Of a DNA stretch of 35,536 nucleotides, positions 6,912 through 14,440 are shown piece after piece. Source of the DNA: CAYLJV01 sp964554215 (GTDB lineage: Archaea > Hadarchaeota > Hadarchaeia > Hadarchaeales > JAGGTB01); NCBI GenBank assembly GCA_964554215.1, contig CAZKND010000004.1, forward strand, positions 1 to 35,536, read 5' to 3'. Each line of letters opens with the position of its first letter. Positions within the stretch are counted from its first letter, which is position 1. The position numbers and the translations under genes were made by a program. Below the pieces are notes generated by a model, which was not told the DNA's origin, did not search any database, and saw only the letters and a list, made by a program, of their open reading frames with translations.

Positions 6912-8912
6912 ATGCGTATGTCGGATAAAAATTTTATTTGGTATGAAAAGATTAGCAGTTCCGATAGTAGGATTGTCGGAGAAACCGCTCTTGATTTTAG
7001 AGCCATGATTGATGAAAATTTTCCAGTCCCTTTGGGGTTCGTTGTTACTTTTGAGGCATATGAGAATTTTATTAAGGGGACGGGAATATCGGAAGAGATA
7101 AAGAATTATTTGAGCGATTTGGATGCTGATGATGAAGAAGAGTTAGAGGAAACGAGCGAAAAGATTAGAGATTTGATTTTAGAAACAGAAATACCTGAAG
7201 ATATCGAAGAAGGTTTAGTCAGTATTTATAGAGATCTTTGCGACCGAGTAGGGGAAATCGACGCACCTGTCCTCTTTAGAACTTCAGTTTATGTTGAAGA
7301 TGAGGAAGAGGGTTCTCTTCCGGAACAAGAGGCTACCTGTTTAGGTGTTAATGGTGAGGAGGATCTTTTGAAACATCTCAAACAGTCTTGGGCTTTCAAG
7401 TTTTCCGACCAAATTCTTTCCCATTTCAATGAAAGGGGTTATAGCCCGGACCAAGTTTTGATATCTATTTCGGTTCAGAGGATGATAGACGCGGATAAAG
7501 GCGGATTGTTCTTTACTTCACATCCATCTACCGGAGAGGATGATAAGATGGTGGTGGAAGCTAATTGGGGCCTAGGAGAAACTGTTGTTTCTGGGACCGT
7601 CACTCCTGATACTTATGTTCTCGATAAGGAAAATGGAGCAATTATTGATAATGTCATAGGTTCGAAGGAGGAGATGTTAGTTCATAATTCTATGGAATGT
7701 AAAAATGAGAGAAAACAGACAGCGACGGAGAAAAGAGAAGCTCAAGTTGTTAATGAAGAAGAGGCGAATGAGATGGTTGCTCTCGGTAAAAGATTGGAAG
7801 AATACTATGACGAGCCTCAAGAAGTAGAATGGGCCAAAGAGGGGGACGAGATATATCTGGTTCATTCGAAGCCTATGGAATTTGTCTCTCAGGAGAGTTC
7901 CGAGGAGGAGGTAGAGGAAAGCGTGGAGGAAGAAATAGGAGGGGGTGCTGAAGGGTCTGATTTTTCTAAAATGTCGGAATCTGTCGTGTCTCCTACGGTT
8001 ACCGGTGTGAAGGTCAATATTAGTTCGCCTGAAGATGCGAAAAGTGTTGCTGAGTCTACTAGAGCCGATGGTGTTGGATTGCTCAAGGCGGAGAAGATGG
8101 TTTCGGATGAAGGGAAGCATCCGGTTCGACTTATTGATGAGGGCGGTGAGGGTCAGATTAAGAAGGGTATTAAGGAGGGAGTTAGAAAATCTGTAGAATC
8201 TTTTTCCTCTGATCCGGTTTGGTACAGGACTTTGGATCTCAGTTCTGAAGAGCTTTCTGGACTTTCCGGTGGTAAAACCTCCAATATGGGTTCAAACCCG
8301 AAGATGGGGCTTCGAGGCGCGCGAAAGTTTGTGAAGACTGAAAATTTCAAGGAACAAGAGGTTTTGAAGACGGAGTTGAGAGCTATAAGGGAGTTGGTGG
8401 AGGATGGATTTGATAATTTGGGTGTTATGATTTCTATGGTTCAGTCTCCTCAAGAACTTGAGAGGTTTAAAATAATGGCGAGAGAAGTTGGTTTGGAGCC
8501 TCATGAAGATTTTAAGGTGGGGATCATGGTGGAGCTCCCGGCGGCGGCTTTGATCATCGATAAATTTATTGAGGAAGGTGTGGATTTTGTGAGTTTTGAT
8601 CCGAGTGTTCTTACTCAATTTACTTTGGGTGTAGACAAGGATAACGAGGAGGTAGAAGATCTTTACGATGAAGGACATCCAGCGGTTGAGAGATTGTTGG
8701 GGGAAGCAATTGAGAAATGTAGGGAGAACGATGTTGAAGCTGGCGTTTATTGCGGTCCGGAAATCAGTTCGGACCTTGTAGAGAAACTTGTAAGGTATGG
8801 TGTAAAGAGTATTTCTGTAGATCCGGATTTTGTACAGAATGTTAGGAGAATAATTGGTAAAATAGAGAAAGAGATTATTCTTGAGAGAGCTAGAGAAGAA
8901 TTGGACAACTAG
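6912..8912 (+). CDS. PEP synthase-like protein lacking the phosphohistidine domain
   Basis: Resembles phosphoenolpyruvate synthase at both ends but is only 666 residues against roughly 750-820. Residues 10-325 match the ATP-binding domain (FPVPLGFVVT at 37-46, LFRTSVYVED at 121-130, GLFFTSHP, NWGLGETVVSGTVTPD). Residues 362-645 match the PEP/pyruvate barrel (DGVGLLKAE, YRTLDL, MGLRGAR, MVELPAA, Cys614 in YCGPE). The swivelling phosphohistidine domain that normally lies between them, with its TxHA-type histidine, is absent; a Glu/Ser/Gly-rich linker of about 40 residues takes its place. The Lys of the GGK motif is Glu24, the QxRP motif reads HSKP, and the barrel SND motif reads PSV. It may be a pseudoenzyme or a regulator. 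Its substrate is unknown. Confidence 0.8.
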   Translation: MRMSDKNFIWYEKISSSDSRIVGETALDFRAMIDENFPVPLGFVVTFEAYENFIKGTGISEEIKNYLSDLDADDEEELEETSEKIRDLILETEIPEDIEEGLVSIYRDLCDRVGEIDAPVLFRTSVYVEDEEEGSLPEQEATCLGVNGEEDLLKHLKQSWAFKFSDQILSHFNERGYSPDQVLISISVQRMIDADKGGLFFTSHPSTGEDDKMVVEANWGLGETVVSGTVTPDTYVLDKENGAIIDNVIGSKEEMLVHNSMECKNERKQTATEKREAQVVNEEEANEMVALGKRLEEYYDEPQEVEWAKEGDEIYLVHSKPMEFVSQESSEEEVEESVEEEIGGGAEGSDFSKMSESVVSPTVTGVKVNISSPEDAKSVAESTRADGVGLLKAEKMVSDEGKHPVRLIDEGGEGQIKKGIKEGVRKSVESFSSDPVWYRTLDLSSEELSGLSGGKTSNMGSNPKMGLRGARKFVKTENFKEQEVLKTELRAIRELVEDGFDNLGVMISMVQSPQELERFKIMAREVGLEPHEDFKVGIMVELPAAALIIDKFIEEGVDFVSFDPSVLTQFTLGVDKDNEEVEDLYDEGHPAVERLLGEAIEKCRENDVEAGVYCGPEISSDLVEKLVRYGVKSISVDPDFVQNVRRIIGKIEKEIILERAREELDN

Positions 8913-8948
8913 ATTTTATTCTTTAAATATTTCTAAATTGTAGGATTT

Positions 8949-9941
8949 ATGAGAGTTATGTATAAATTGGATCCACAGTCTGTTGAGGACTTTTTGAAGG
9001 AGAATGAAGTTGAGAAAGTAGCTATTCAACTTCCTGAAGGTATAAGAACTGAAGTGGAAGAATTGGAGGACTTTCTTGTAAGTAAAGACGTAGAACCTAT
9101 CTTTTTGGCGAAGAGTTGTTACGGAGCTTGTGATGTTGCAGATGGAGAGGCGGTGGAATTGGGTTGTGATGCGTTGATTCATTACGGTCATTCCGATATG
9201 GGGTTGGATACTGAAATACCTACTCTTTATGTTGAGGCTCGAATGGAGGTGGATCCTTTCGATGCTCTTGAGCAAGCTGTCCCTGAGTTGAAGGGAAATG
9301 TTTGGGGATTGGTTTCTACTGTTCAACATGTTCATCTTTTGCCCGAAGTCCAGGATTTTCTGGAAGAGGAAGGGATTGAGTCAAAGATAGGTGAGCCCGG
9401 TGCCAGAGCCGAGTATCCTGGTCAGATTTTGGGTTGCGATTGGGGCAGTTCGATGTCGGTGGCCGATGAGGTCGATGGATTCATCTATATTGGTACTGGT
9501 AAGTTCCACCCAATGGGAGTGGCTCTTTCCACTGGGGCCTCTGTGATGGCGATTAATCCCGTTGCTAATGATTTTGAGAGGATCGATTTGGATATGGATG
9601 AGTTTTTTCAGAAGAGATGGGCGTTGATTTCGAGCGTTCGGGAAGCTGAATCTATTGGGTTGCTGGTAAGCACTAAGGAGGGGCAGAATAGAAGGGAGTT
9701 GGTGGAGGAGTTGAAGGTCGAACTGGAAAATGAGGGATATGATGCTCATATTCTTGTTTTTGATGATATAGTACCTGATTCTTTGGAGGATTTTCAGTTA
9801 GATGCTTTTGTTAACACTGCTTGTCCCAGGATTTCTTTTTCGGATCAGGAGTCTTTTAGAAAACCTGTTCTTTCTCCATTTGAGGTTCGGGTTTTGTGCG
9901 GTTCGGAAGATTGGGAAGAGTATCGACTTGATGAAATGTAG
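8949..9941 (+). CDS. dph2: Diphthamide biosynthesis radical enzyme Dph2
   Basis: Transfers the 3-amino-3-carboxypropyl group of SAM to a histidine of elongation factor 2, the first step of diphthamide synthesis. The 330 residues form three related domains. Each supplies one Cys to a [4Fe-4S] cluster: Cys61 in SCYGACDVAD, Cys163 in ILGCDWGS and Cys292 in NTACPRIS, matching the spacing known from the Pyrococcus enzyme. The ATG at 8949 is used; another in-frame ATG follows at 8958. The next gene starts six bases after its stop, so it probably heads the operon that runs to rpoL and beyond. Confidence 0.95.
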   Translation: MRVMYKLDPQSVEDFLKENEVEKVAIQLPEGIRTEVEELEDFLVSKDVEPIFLAKSCYGACDVADGEAVELGCDALIHYGHSDMGLDTEIPTLYVEARMEVDPFDALEQAVPELKGNVWGLVSTVQHVHLLPEVQDFLEEEGIESKIGEPGARAEYPGQILGCDWGSSMSVADEVDGFIYIGTGKFHPMGVALSTGASVMAINPVANDFERIDLDMDEFFQKRWALISSVREAESIGLLVSTKEGQNRRELVEELKVELENEGYDAHILVFDDIVPDSLEDFQLDAFVNTACPRISFSDQESFRKPVLSPFEVRVLCGSEDWEEYRLDEM

Positions 9942-9946
9942 TTTTA

Positions 9947-10570
9947 GTGGGTTGTGGTAGGATTAAGAAGAAAGAGCTGGAGATTAAGTTGCAAAAATTA
10001 TCTTCTCATCCGGAACCGAAACCCGATTTGGAGCAGTATATGACTCCGGGAGATGTTGCTTCCAGTCTTTTGCGGTTGGCTTATAATCATTCTTCCATTA
10101 AGGGGAGGAGAGTGTATGACTTGGGTTGTGGCACGGGAAGGTTGGCGATTGGGGCTGCGCTTCTTGGCGCTGAGGAAGTTGTTGGGGTGGAGATTGATGA
10201 AACGGCTTTGGAGGTGGCTCGGGAAAATGCGGAAGAAGTGGATGTAGAGGTGGATTGGGTTTGTGCTGATGTGGAAGAAGTGGAGTTGGAGTCTGCTGAT
10301 ACCGTTATTCAGAATCCTCCTTTCGGCGTTCAAAATAGGGGGGCTGACATGGTTTTCTTGAAAAAGGCGATTAATTTGGCTAGAGATGTCTATTCTATCC
10401 ATAAAGCTGTGCCAAAGAACAGGGATTTTATATCTGAACAAGTACAAGAACAAGGTGGAAAAGTCACGCATAGAATAGAGAAAGAATTTCATATCCCGGC
10501 TCAGTTCAGTTTCCATAAACGGGATGTGTATAGGTTTAAAGTTGATCTTTACAGAATAGTTAGGAGGTAG
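9947..10570 (+). CDS. METTL5-like N6-adenine RNA methyltransferase
   Basis: SAM-dependent methyltransferase of about 207 residues. The N-terminus (KKKELEIKLQKL, then LEQYMTPGDVA) and the body closely resemble METTL5, which makes m6A in small-subunit rRNA in eukaryotes. SAM motif I is DLGCGTGRLAIGA (residues 58-70). The amino-methyltransferase catalytic motif NPPFG is at 123-127, followed by ADMVFLKKA and YSIHK. The start is GTG at 9947; no better one is available. rRNA adenine is the likely target by homology, consistent with its place among translation and RNA genes between dph2 and csl4. Confidence 0.85.
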   Translation: MGCGRIKKKELEIKLQKLSSHPEPKPDLEQYMTPGDVASSLLRLAYNHSSIKGRRVYDLGCGTGRLAIGAALLGAEEVVGVEIDETALEVARENAEEVDVEVDWVCADVEEVELESADTVIQNPPFGVQNRGADMVFLKKAINLARDVYSIHKAVPKNRDFISEQVQEQGGKVTHRIEKEFHIPAQFSFHKRDVYRFKVDLYRIVRR

Positions 10571-10577
10571 ATAAAAA

Positions 10578-11159
10578 ATGACAGAAGAAATCAAGTCAGG
10601 AGATTTTGTAGTTCCAGGCGATTTTCTAGCTACTGTTGCGGAGTTCATCCCTAATGAGGGTGTTTACGAGAAGGGAGATAATGTTTACTCTTCTCGGACA
10701 GGTGTTGTTCTTAAGGACGCAGATTCTAAGAAGATTTCGGTTCATCCGAAAACTGGCGTTCCACCGACTCTCAACGAAGGCGATATAGTTATTGGGACTA
10801 TCGATCGGATAAGAGGCCAAATAGCGAATGTAGATATTGCTGCTATTAGGGGAAATGAAGAAAGGGAACCTACGGTTCCAGATGATTCGATAATTCATAT
10901 CTCTAATATTTCTGACGATTATGTAGAAGAAATAGAAGACGAATTGAAGCCTGCTGATATCGTTAGAGCTAAAGTTATAGGTTTAGAGAAGAACTCTGCC
11001 AAACTTTCGATAAAAGATGAAAGTTTAGGAGTACTAGTGGCTTTTTGTTCGGAATGTAGATATGAAATGGAGAAAAGTGATTCGAAATTGAAATGTCCCA
11101 ACTGCGGCAGTGTAGAAAGCCGTAAAGTAGCTAATGATTACCGTCAAGGTATTTTGTAA
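10578..11159 (+). CDS. csl4: Exosome RNA-binding subunit Csl4
   Basis: Cap subunit of the archaeal 3'-5' RNA exosome. It has an N-terminal domain starting with the family-typical VVPGDFLATVAEF, a central S1 RNA-binding domain (GDIVIGTIDRIRGQIANVDI) and a C-terminal zinc ribbon with CSEC and CPNC. The length of 193 residues is normal. It starts eight bases after the METTL5-like gene, with an AGGAGGT-like sequence (TTAGGAGGTAG) just upstream at about 10560-10570. The small downstream gene starts two bases after its stop. Confident assignment. Confidence 0.93.
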   Translation: MTEEIKSGDFVVPGDFLATVAEFIPNEGVYEKGDNVYSSRTGVVLKDADSKKISVHPKTGVPPTLNEGDIVIGTIDRIRGQIANVDIAAIRGNEEREPTVPDDSIIHISNISDDYVEEIEDELKPADIVRAKVIGLEKNSAKLSIKDESLGVLVAFCSECRYEMEKSDSKLKCPNCGSVESRKVANDYRQGIL

Positions 11160-11161
11160 AA

Positions 11162-11371
11162 ATGTCCGAACGTAAACGCGTCTTGAACTTTCCAATAGAA
11201 GACAGTGAGCAGATTATAGAGATAGTCAAGGGTTTAACCGAGATAAAAGTTGATATGGATGTTGATTCAACACCCTCTTCAATAGAGATTACTTTATATG
11301 GGTCTGAAGATAGAATTCAAACTGCTGTGAGTAAGGTAAATAAACTTATTGAAAAAAGCAAGACCTCTTAA
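11162..11371 (+). CDS. Small protein of unknown function between csl4 and rpoL
   Basis: Sixty-nine residues with a predicted alpha/beta pattern: a strand (RVLNFPI), a helix (SEQIIEIVKGL), two strands (IKVDMDVD and SSIEITLYG), then a basic amphipathic helix (RIQTAVSKVNKLIEKSK). This resembles a KH-like or ACT-like half-domain, but I do not recognise the family. It starts two bases after csl4, so co-expression with the exosome subunit is expected. Its composition is like that of its neighbours, which argues for a real gene. A Pcc1-type KEOPS subunit was considered and does not match well. Confidence 0.7.
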   Translation: MSERKRVLNFPIEDSEQIIEIVKGLTEIKVDMDVDSTPSSIEITLYGSEDRIQTAVSKVNKLIEKSKTS

Positions 11372-11421
11372 AAAACATAATACTAATAAACAAAAAACGC
11401 ACTTTCCCACTGGTGTCAAAA

Positions 11422-11703
11422 ATGGAAGTTGAAATGTTAGAAAATGAAGGAACCAAAATGAAGTTCAGAATTGTAGGAGAAGGTCATTCTTTTTCGAATG
11501 CCTTGAGAAAGAGATTGCACCAAGACGAAAATGTAGAGACTGCAGCATATAATGTTGAACATCCTTTACTTTCGGAACCGGAATTTTACGTTGAAACGGA
11601 GGAAGGAGAATCGCCTAAAGAAGCCCTCGTCAAGGCTGCTGAGGATTTGAAAGAGGATTATGAGGAAGTAGAGAAAACTTTAGAAAAGGCGTTAGAGCAG
11701 TAA
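11422..11703 (+). CDS. rpoL: RNA polymerase subunit L (Rpo11)
   Basis: Small polymerase subunit that pairs with RpoD in the alpha-like assembly platform. The hallmark is GEGHSFSNALRKRL, the conserved site of RpoL/Rpb11/AC19, followed by AAYNVEHPLL and a long C-terminal helix. The ATG at 11422 fits the usual N-terminus (ME followed by a strand); an in-frame GTG at 11413 would add three residues. The preceding 50 bases are AT-rich and may hold a separate promoter. The stop overlaps the next start (TAATG). Confidence 0.95.
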   Translation: MEVEMLENEGTKMKFRIVGEGHSFSNALRKRLHQDENVETAAYNVEHPLLSEPEFYVETEEGESPKEALVKAAEDLKEDYEEVEKTLEKALEQ

Positions 11704-12122
11704 TGATTGAAAGGTTTTTGAATTATTCTGACTTTGAAGATGCGATTTTGGATGGGGATTTGGCCAAGCTAGGTGATCCTCTAGCTAATTTTATTTATTC
11801 TTTAGGTAAGTCCATGGCAAGTGGTCAGCCTGTAGGGGATAAGGTCTCTAATGAGGTTCTTTCCAATGCTTTATCTGCTGCGGGATTGAGATATTTAGCT
11901 CCTTCGAGGGTAGATAGGCATAGGCTTGGAGATTTTGTGGAGGCGATTATAGCTTTTGCTTGGTTGGAAGGTGAAATAGAGATTGATGAGGCCGCTAATA
12001 TTTTGTCCGATTTTTTTGAAAATGTGAATTTTGAAAGTAGAAAAGAGGTAAGGTCAGCGGCTGAGGAAGGTTTTGAAGAATTATTATTGGTTATATCGAG
12101 GAGGATTCCTTTTGAGCAATAG
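11703..12122 (+). CDS. RNase III-like family protein
   Basis: This 139-residue, mostly helical protein has two signatures of the RNase III fold. LGDPLANFIYSL near residues 22-33 corresponds to the LGDAVL helix. GDFVEAIIAFAWLEG near 75-89 corresponds to the D-x-x-E-A segment that supplies two metal ligands. The candidate acidic residues (Asp of LGDP; Asp and Glu of GDFVEA) are present. No double-stranded-RNA-binding domain is attached. Archaeal proteins of this type are annotated as RNase III family members, but their substrate is not established. It overlaps rpoL by one base, so it is translated with the csl4-rpoL group. Confidence 0.72.
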   Translation: MIERFLNYSDFEDAILDGDLAKLGDPLANFIYSLGKSMASGQPVGDKVSNEVLSNALSAAGLRYLAPSRVDRHRLGDFVEAIIAFAWLEGEIEIDEAANILSDFFENVNFESRKEVRSAAEEGFEELLLVISRRIPFEQ

Positions 12123-12720
12123 TTTTGGGGATGTAAAGTCCGAAATTAGAGTTCTTGGTTTTGATGACGGTTCTTTTGAACCTTCGGATGAAAGCACTTC
12201 TTTGGTTGGTGTGATTATGAGAGGCGGGGGAGAAGTTGAAGGGTTTCTTATTGATGAAGTTGAGGTCGATGGAAATGCTGTTACTTCTACTATGGTTCGG
12301 ATGGTTGAGGATAGTAGGCATGAGGATCAGTTGAGAGTGGTTTTGATGAGTGGGATAACCTTTGGAGGGTTTAATGTTCTTGATATTGATGAGTTTTTTG
12401 ACGAGGTGGGGATTCCGGTAATCGTGGTTTCGCGAGATGAGCCTGATATGGAGGCTGTTAAGGATGCTTTGAAAAATTTGTCTGATTGGGAGGAGAAATG
12501 GGAGAGGTTGAGGAAGGCGGGAGGGGTGGTTCCGGTTGATGAGGTTGGACCGGAGGGTAGAGAGTCGAAAGTTTATGTACAATTTAGGGGGATTGATTTG
12601 GAGAAAGTTGAAGAGATTGTTAGGTTGACTTCTACCTGCAGTTCTATTCCGGAACCTTTGAGGATAGCTCATATGGTTGGGTCTGCGATTTCTCAAGGGG
12701 AGAGTACGGGGAGTAGTTAA
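12112..12720 (+). CDS. DUF99 family protein (endonuclease dU-like)
   Basis: Archaeal DUF99/UPF0215 family, distantly related to endonuclease V and described in domain databases as endonuclease dU. Seen here: IRVLGFDDGSF at the N-terminus, VGVIMRGGGEVEGFLI, the core MSGITFGGFNVLDI, VIVVSRDEPD and the C-terminal IPEPLRIAHMVGSAI. The start is most likely the TTG at 12112, because GAGGAGG (about 12099-12105) sits at Shine-Dalgarno distance and the family N-terminus begins there. An upstream ATG at 12073 lies deep inside the previous gene. The start overlaps the RNase III-like gene by 11 bases. Confidence 0.88.
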   Translation: MSNSFGDVKSEIRVLGFDDGSFEPSDESTSLVGVIMRGGGEVEGFLIDEVEVDGNAVTSTMVRMVEDSRHEDQLRVVLMSGITFGGFNVLDIDEFFDEVGIPVIVVSRDEPDMEAVKDALKNLSDWEEKWERLRKAGGVVPVDEVGPEGRESKVYVQFRGIDLEKVEEIVRLTSTCSSIPEPLRIAHMVGSAISQGESTGSS

Positions 12721-12778
12721 GTTTTTCAATCCTTATTTAGAGAATTAAACTATCCATAGAGGGGAAATTTAGGTCGTT

Positions 12779-13324
12779 ATGATGGAAAATTCTGATAGAG
12801 ATAATAAAGTAGATACTGAGACTGAGAAGAGACCTATATGGTTGGAGATTGTTTCGATATTTCTTTTAGTTGGATTTGCGTATTTTTTGATTGAAGGAAG
12901 TCTAGTTATGGGCTTTAGGACGACTACACCTGTGACTGTGGTTTCATCTACCAGTATGGACACGCCCGGATCGCAGGATTGGCAATTTGATTATCGGGAA
13001 AGAGGCTTTGAACCGGATAATTTCCCGTTTCAAGATGGTTTACAGGTGGGGGATCTGGTTTTTGTTCGCGGTGTCAGTTCCGTAGATGAGGTTGAGGTGG
13101 GGGATGTGGTCGTGTTTTGGCAGCAAGATGTTGGGGATAGCAAGAGGATAATTCATAGGGTTTATGGAAAAGATGTGGAGCAGGGGCAGCATTATATCAC
13201 TACGCAAGGTGACAGTAACAAGGTTTCTGGAGAGTATGAGAGGTGGATTGGGGAGGATAGGTTAGTGGGTGAAGCTGTGTTTTCCGTTCCTTATTTAGGA
13301 TATCCTGCTCTGGGGGTGAGATAG
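12779..13324 (+). CDS. Signal peptidase I (archaeal/ER type, S26B)
   Basis: Membrane protease that removes signal peptides from secreted proteins. An acidic, Asp/Lys-rich N-tail is followed by one transmembrane helix (IWLEIVSIFLLVGFAYFLI, residues 20-38). The catalytic segment has Ser59 in SSTSMDTP, His126 in RIIHRVY and Asp145 in TTQGDSN: the Ser-His-Asp set of S26B enzymes rather than the bacterial Ser-Lys dyad. It ends soon after the catalytic fold (VPYLGYPALGVR), without the C-terminal membrane helix that many relatives carry. ATGs at 12779 and 12782 are equivalent. A likely client is the surface protein at 28304. Confidence 0.9.
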   Translation: MMENSDRDNKVDTETEKRPIWLEIVSIFLLVGFAYFLIEGSLVMGFRTTTPVTVVSSTSMDTPGSQDWQFDYRERGFEPDNFPFQDGLQVGDLVFVRGVSSVDEVEVGDVVVFWQQDVGDSKRIIHRVYGKDVEQGQHYITTQGDSNKVSGEYERWIGEDRLVGEAVFSVPYLGYPALGVR

Positions 13325-13728
13325 TGAGTAATTACGATAAGCCTGCTCTTACCGTTGATATAATTATCACTTTAGAGGACGGCATTGTCCTTATAAAGAG
13401 AAAAAATGAGCCCTATAAGGGGCAATGGGCCCTTCCCGGTGGTTTTGTTGAATATGGTGAGGAGGTAGAGGATGCTGCTTTTAGGGAGGCGAAGGAAGAG
13501 ACGGGTTTGGAAGTTGAAATAGGTGGCTTGGTAGGTGTTTATTCGGAGCCGGAGAGGGATCCTAGAGGGCATACTGTTTCGGTTTGTTTTTCAGCGGAGA
13601 AAATTGGCGGTGAGTTGTCTGCTGATACTGATGCTTCGGACGTAAAAGTTTTCAATGAGGTTCCATGGAATAATCTTGCGTTTGACCATGATAAAATATT
13701 GAAAGATTATGATCAGGTAGGTGATTAA
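13324..13728 (+). CDS. Nudix hydrolase
   Basis: Hydrolase for a nucleoside diphosphate linked to another moiety. The complete Nudix box runs from Gly40 to Leu62: G-x5-E-x7-R-E-x-x-E-E-x-G-L, with GFVEYGEE and REAKEETGL visible. ADP-ribose pyrophosphatase-like or MutT-like activity is possible; the sequence does not decide between them. The N-terminal strand LTVDIIITLEDGIVLIKRKNEP is typical of short archaeal Nudix proteins. The GTG start overlaps the signal peptidase stop by one base, so the two genes are co-translated although functionally unrelated. Confidence 0.92.
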   Translation: MSNYDKPALTVDIIITLEDGIVLIKRKNEPYKGQWALPGGFVEYGEEVEDAAFREAKEETGLEVEIGGLVGVYSEPERDPRGHTVSVCFSAEKIGGELSADTDASDVKVFNEVPWNNLAFDHDKILKDYDQVGD

Positions 13729-13731
13729 AAG

Positions 13732-14061
13732 ATGGAATTTTGTCCCGAATGTGGAAATTTGATGAATCCCGATGAGAGGGATGGTAAGGTCTACCTAGTC
13801 TGCTCAAGTTGTGGCCATGAAGAGTTGCAGGATGAGGAAGAGGAGAATGATTCTTACAAGATGGTCGAAGAGAGTGAGGAGAAAGAGGAAACTGCTGTTG
13901 TCGAAGAAGATATGGAGAACAAGCCTAAGACGAATAAGAAGTGTCCTGAGTGTGGTCATGATAAAGCTTATTGGTGGATGCAGCAAACTAGAAGTGCAGA
14001 CGAGCCTTCGACGAGATTTTATCGTTGTGTAGAGTGTGGACATACTTGGAGAGAATATTAA
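13732..14061 (+). CDS. tfs: Transcription factor S (TFS)
   Basis: Transcript-cleavage factor that rescues backtracked RNA polymerase, related to TFIIS and Rpb9. The N-terminal zinc ribbon contains FCPECGNLM and CSSCGHEE. The C-terminal ribbon contains CPECGHDKAYWW, then the loop QTRSADEPST with the Asp-Glu pair that reaches the polymerase active site, and RCVECGHTW. The 109 residues match the family. The linker is strikingly acidic (EEE and EKEE runs), in line with salt adaptation. It starts three bases after the Nudix gene. Confidence 0.96.
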   Translation: MEFCPECGNLMNPDERDGKVYLVCSSCGHEELQDEEEENDSYKMVEESEEKEETAVVEEDMENKPKTNKKCPECGHDKAYWWMQQTRSADEPSTRFYRCVECGHTWREY

Positions 14062-14071
14062 GGTGTGATTT

Positions 14072-14422
14072 ATGAGTAGTTTTGGTTCTCAATACAGACC
14101 TCCAGCTAAGCCCAGGCGTATTTCTGAAATCAGTAAGGAGGATGAACAGGTTAGGGTGGTCGGTTTTGTAGTTGATGATGGAGAGTCTAGTCTCCTTTTG
14201 GACGATGGTTCTGGTCGGTTGAATGTTGTCTTTGATGACCCGAGCTTGATTAGCGATGTGGAGGTAGGGAGTAAGATCAGGGTTTTTGGAACTCCTTTGA
14301 GCATTGACGATGGTTTTGAGCTCCATGCTGAGATTGTTCAGGAGTTTGATGATTTGGATTTAGATTTGTACAAGGAAGTTAGGGAAAAAGTTAGAAAGCT
14401 TGAAAAGGAACTTTACCAATAA
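14072..14422 (+). CDS. OB-fold nucleic-acid-binding protein
   Basis: This 116-residue protein is built around a single OB fold: RVVGFVVDDGESSLLLDDGS, then GRLNVVFDDP, GSKIRVFGTPLSIDDGFELHAEIV, followed by a C-terminal amphipathic helix. The pattern is that of a small RPA-like or RMI-like protein of the tRNA_anti type. It lies between tfs and pcn at the head of the replication cluster, which suggests single-stranded-DNA or RNA binding linked to replication. No zinc finger is present, so it is not a full RPA large subunit. The specific partner is unknown. Confidence 0.75.
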   Translation: MSSFGSQYRPPAKPRRISEISKEDEQVRVVGFVVDDGESSLLLDDGSGRLNVVFDDPSLISDVEVGSKIRVFGTPLSIDDGFELHAEIVQEFDDLDLDLYKEVREKVRKLEKELYQ

Positions 14423-14440
14423 GTTGGATGAAGGATTGTT

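Noticed and set aside
9998..10648. Minus-strand frame of 216 codons opposite the METTL5-like gene
   Set aside because: Basic, motif-free shadow that spans two well-supported plus-strand genes.
12091..12729. Minus-strand frame of 212 codons opposite DUF99
   Set aside because: Asn/Arg/Pro-rich reverse image of a conserved family gene, without a ribosome site.
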